Part shown: piece by piece, positions 32,834 to 38,223 of the stretch | How positions within the stretch are numbered: position 1 is the stretch's first letter | How the letters are laid out: each line of letters starts with the position of its first letter | Assembly (NCBI GenBank): GCA_900541395.1 | Contig: UQJT01000022.1 | Span: 1-38,223, forward strand | Direction: 5' to 3' | Source of the DNA: an uncultured Desulfovibrio sp. | GTDB taxonomy: Bacteria; Desulfobacterota; Desulfovibrionia; Desulfovibrionales; Desulfovibrionaceae | Length of the DNA: 38,223 bases | Notes under the pieces: generated by a model | What the model was told of the DNA's origin: nothing | The model's database searches: none | Seen by the model: only the letters and a program-made list of their open reading frames with translations | Position numbers and translations under genes: made by a program

Positions 32834-34378
32834 TTACCTGCCCTCCCACACGTTCATGTCGGTGGGGGCGGCGAGGGAGACCTTGTGCTGAATGGTTTTG
32901 GACTTGCCGGCGGGCACGTCCAGGGTCCAGATCAGGGTATGGTCCTCGGTGACGGCTTCGGGGGCGGATGTGACGGTGACGGCGATCTGTTCGTCCAGGC
33001 TCTGGGGCGCGGGTTCCTCCACGCGCACCGCGACAGGGCGGCTGTGCTTGTTGAACACGGTGATGTCCCAGTCCCAGGTGTAGGTCTGCTTGCGGTCGAT
33101 GATGCCCTGCTTGCCGCTTTGCTGGCTGTTGCGCTTCATGACGGCGGTCACCTGCGGATCGCGGCCGAAGTAGATGCGGCTGTCGTCGCCGGACAGGGAG
33201 AAAGGCGCTTTGCCCACGCTCACCCCGTCCACCAGGAACAGGGCTTCGCCGCCGGGGTAGTGGCGCAGTTCGGGCATGTCGAGCTTGGCCGACAAATAGG
33301 CCCCCTCGCCGCGCGAGGGCCGCAGCAGGTAGGAGAATTCGGCCTTGAGGGTATCGCGCTCCAGGGGCAGGCGCAGGGAGGGACCGGCGGGCACGTCGCG
33401 GGGGCCCAGGTCCCAGGATTCGAAGGACGCGCCGTCCAGATACAGAGGCGCGGACGCCTTGCCCGCGGCGGACGACATATCGGCCATCATGGCCGCTTCG
33501 GGCGCGGCGGACAGCAACATCTGGTTGGCACTGCGGGCCGCGGGCTGAGGAGCCGCGGGCCGGGGCCGGATGAGCCATTCGCTCAGCCGGGGCGGAATCA
33601 TGCCCTGACGGGGATCGGCGGTGGACAGCGCCAGGGGCACGCCGGTCCAGTCCTCGCCGCTGCGCTGCCACAGTTCGGCTTCCAGATTCAGATCGACGCG
33701 GTCCTCGCCGGGGCGGGCCTCCAGCCGGTACACCGGCCGCCAACCCGCGTTGTCCAGACTGTAGGCGTAGCGCACCGTCACCGGGCCGTTCACGGGTTCG
33801 GCCAGTTCCACCACGGCCTGCCGGGTAAAGGCGGCGTCGCCCCCGGTCAGTTCGATTTGTCGGGTGAGCAGTTCGATGCGTTTGTTCAGGTCCTCGGCCC
33901 GCCGGTTCAGGTCGGCTTCCTCCCGGCCGAAGGATTGCAGGCGCTGGCGCATGAGCTCGTCCAGTCCGGCCAGAGGGGCGCTGTCGGCGAACTGAACCGG
34001 CGGGCGGCGCCAGTAGTCGCGGCGGGCCTCCAGGTCGGCCCGGGCGTTGTCCACGTCGAGCAGGGCGCGGCGGGCCTCGTCCAGTTGCGCGCGCAGTTCG
34101 GCCACGGCCGAGCCCTCGGGGGCGGCCGTTTCCTCAAAGCGCAACACGGCCACGGCGTGGCCGGGCACGGTCATATCCAGGCTCTGCGGATCGGCCGACG
34201 GGGGCAGGATAAGACGCAGAGCGCCGTCCTTGTCCGGGGCGACGTCGGCTTCCTCTTGGACAAGGGCTCCGCCGGGATGCAGCAGCACGGCCGTGGGCGC
34301 GGCCGGGGCGGGCTGCGCGGCCAGGGCCGCCGCCACAACCATGCCCGCGCCGGTCAGGGTCAGTTTTTTGATGTTCAT
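32834..34378 (-). CDS. Exported DUF4139 domain protein
   Basis: A 514-residue protein with GGAGG before ATG 34378. A signal peptide (KKLTLTGAGMVVAAALAAQ, ending APAA) is followed by an N-terminal beta region, a coiled coil at about 90-190 (AELRAQLDEARRALLDV, then REEADLNRRAEDLNKRIELL), and a C-terminal DUF4139 beta-rich domain (VRYAYSLDNAGWRPVYRLEA, then YTWDWDITVFNKHSRPV). Relatives include MuiA-like mucoidy inhibitor proteins of unknown mechanism. It is likely periplasmic. The gene starts 54 bases after the uvrA stop on the same strand, so the two may share a message. Confidence 0.85.
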   Translation of the reverse strand: MNIKKLTLTGAGMVVAAALAAQPAPAAPTAVLLHPGGALVQEEADVAPDKDGALRLILPPSADPQSLDMTVPGHAVAVLRFEETAAPEGSAVAELRAQLDEARRALLDVDNARADLEARRDYWRRPPVQFADSAPLAGLDELMRQRLQSFGREEADLNRRAEDLNKRIELLTRQIELTGGDAAFTRQAVVELAEPVNGPVTVRYAYSLDNAGWRPVYRLEARPGEDRVDLNLEAELWQRSGEDWTGVPLALSTADPRQGMIPPRLSEWLIRPRPAAPQPAARSANQMLLSAAPEAAMMADMSSAAGKASAPLYLDGASFESWDLGPRDVPAGPSLRLPLERDTLKAEFSYLLRPSRGEGAYLSAKLDMPELRHYPGGEALFLVDGVSVGKAPFSLSGDDSRIYFGRDPQVTAVMKRNSQQSGKQGIIDRKQTYTWDWDITVFNKHSRPVAVRVEEPAPQSLDEQIAVTVTSAPEAVTEDHTLIWTLDVPAGKSKTIQHKVSLAAPTDMNVWEGR

Positions 34379-34432
34379 GGGTCCTCCGGGCCGCGAGGGG
34401 CCGGTTTTTAATCGCTGTAAGGAAAATTCGCC

Positions 34433-37387
<2,955 letters not shown>

Positions 37388-37500
37388 GAATGGTAACCCG
37401 CGGCCACGGCCGCTTACGGTTGAAGATAAACGGCGGACCGGGCGTCCGCCGCGCGAAAATACCTTGATTTAAATAACGCAGGAGCGGCCTCTTGTCGATT

Positions 37501-37650
37501 ACCGCCTGTTCCGACCCAAGCTTCGCTTTCGGAACAGGCGGGCGCACACATCCATCCCCGCATGGGGGGCGGCATGAAGTTACGACAAGGGTATCCCCCT
37601 TCGTGCGTACCTCGGCCCGTCGTCGGAGGGATTGCCGGGGGCCGTATGAG
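37501..37650 (+). repeat. Dispersed intergenic repeat, family 1, copy B (short)
   Basis: Matches the first half of copies A (46-320) and C (37745-38015), including the CCGCCTGTTCC/GGAACAGGCGG hairpin and the CATCCCCGCATGGGG block, and stops after GGAGGGATTGCCGGGG. Confidence 0.75.
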
Positions 37651-37744
37651 CGAGGAAGTGGCCCTCCGTTATTTTTTTGTTTTATTCCAGTTTGTTCCGA
37701 CTCTATCCCTTGTGCCCTCCGGGCGGGGGAAAGGGGCCTCGAAT

Positions 37745-38015
37745 CACCCCCCTTACCTCGCGCTGAGGCTCTGTGTTCGCTGCCCGCCTGTTCCGACCCA
37801 AGCTTCGCTTTCGGAACAGGCGGGCGCATACATCCATCCCCGCATGGGGGGGGCGGCATGAAGTCAGGACAAGGGTGTTACCCTTTGTGCGTACCCCGGC
37901 CCGCCGTCGGAGGGATTGCCGGGGTGCGGGCACGACCTGAGAACCCCCGAGCACCCAGCCGGGCGGTACAGCGGGAAGGGTGTCGGCATGACGTGGGGCT
38001 TGGGCGTGCCCCTCC
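37745..38015 (+). repeat. Dispersed intergenic repeat, family 1, copy C
   Basis: Full-length partner of copy A, same orientation. It is bordered by GCCCTCCGGGCGGGGGAAAG at 37710-37729 and again near 38173, the same block that occurs inverted beside copy A. No coding capacity is seen in 37388-38223. Confidence 0.75.
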
Positions 38016-38223
38016 ATGCGATCCCGTGCCGACAAGTCCGAGTGTTCCGAAAGCGAAGCTTTTGTTGGAACACGAGGACGCCGGGCGGACGGGGAGGCGC
38101 GTGGTGCTGTTCTTTGCGGGATTAACCGGCATTTTCCCGTTTTCCCCCCTTCTTTCCATGACATTCCTCTTGTGCCCTCCGGGCGGGGGAAAGGGGCCTG
38201 TTATGGGGGCGTTGCCCCCCTTC

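Overview
The window is GC-rich DNA from a Gram-negative bacterium. The AMIN-type periplasmic amidase, a Tat-exported flavodoxin, a PurC whose C-terminal motif reads DEISPGCCR, and the density of short dispersed repeats suggest a Desulfovibrionaceae-like sulfate reducer, but this is inference and not proven. No rRNA, tRNA, CRISPR array or transposase gene was found.

Layout. 1-640: a dispersed repeat and non-coding DNA. 640-5080: prophage remnant, with a small HTH protein, an M15 endolysin and a holin on +, then a flavodoxin, three small phage-like genes and an S24 repressor on -. The motif CAATTGCAC recurs at 430, 639, 3991 and 5059, twice next to recognisable promoters, and is a candidate operator. 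5329-9704: a GGDEF-GGDEF-EAL cyclic-di-GMP protein and a GAF-Fis regulator lacking an AAA+ domain. 10605 onward: an NCS2-type permease.

The main structural event is a 7,631-bp direct tandem duplication. Bases 4053-11683 recur with no difference noticed at 11684-19314. It doubles the repressor, the cyclic-di-GMP gene and the regulator. It leaves one truncated permease at the internal junction and one complete permease at 18236-19900. It may be a real recent amplification or an assembly artefact.

18236-26241 is a catabolic cluster: permease, a GGCT-like/isochorismatase fusion, then allH, allF, allG (oxamate carbamoyltransferase subunits; E. coli ylbF, fdrA, ylbE) and allK (carbamate kinase). 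These would take up a ureide or purine-related compound, split oxalurate with phosphate into oxamate and carbamoyl phosphate, and make ATP from the latter. The GAF-Fis regulator directly upstream is the natural candidate for control.

26513-28360 is an N-acetylmuramoyl-L-alanine amidase whose signal peptide carries an in-frame 147-bp MITE-like insertion (145-bp element plus TA duplication). 28756-31610 is a two-gene restriction-modification-like island of lower GC: a HsdM-HsdS fusion whose SAM-binding motif I is missing, overlapping a winged-helix/HNH nuclease. 31712-37387 holds housekeeping genes on -: purC, a DUF4139 protein and uvrA. The right end carries two more copies of the repeat seen at the left end.

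Several repeat families are woven through the spacers. One of about 220 bp has hairpins whose stems differ between copies but stay complementary, which points to selection on structure.
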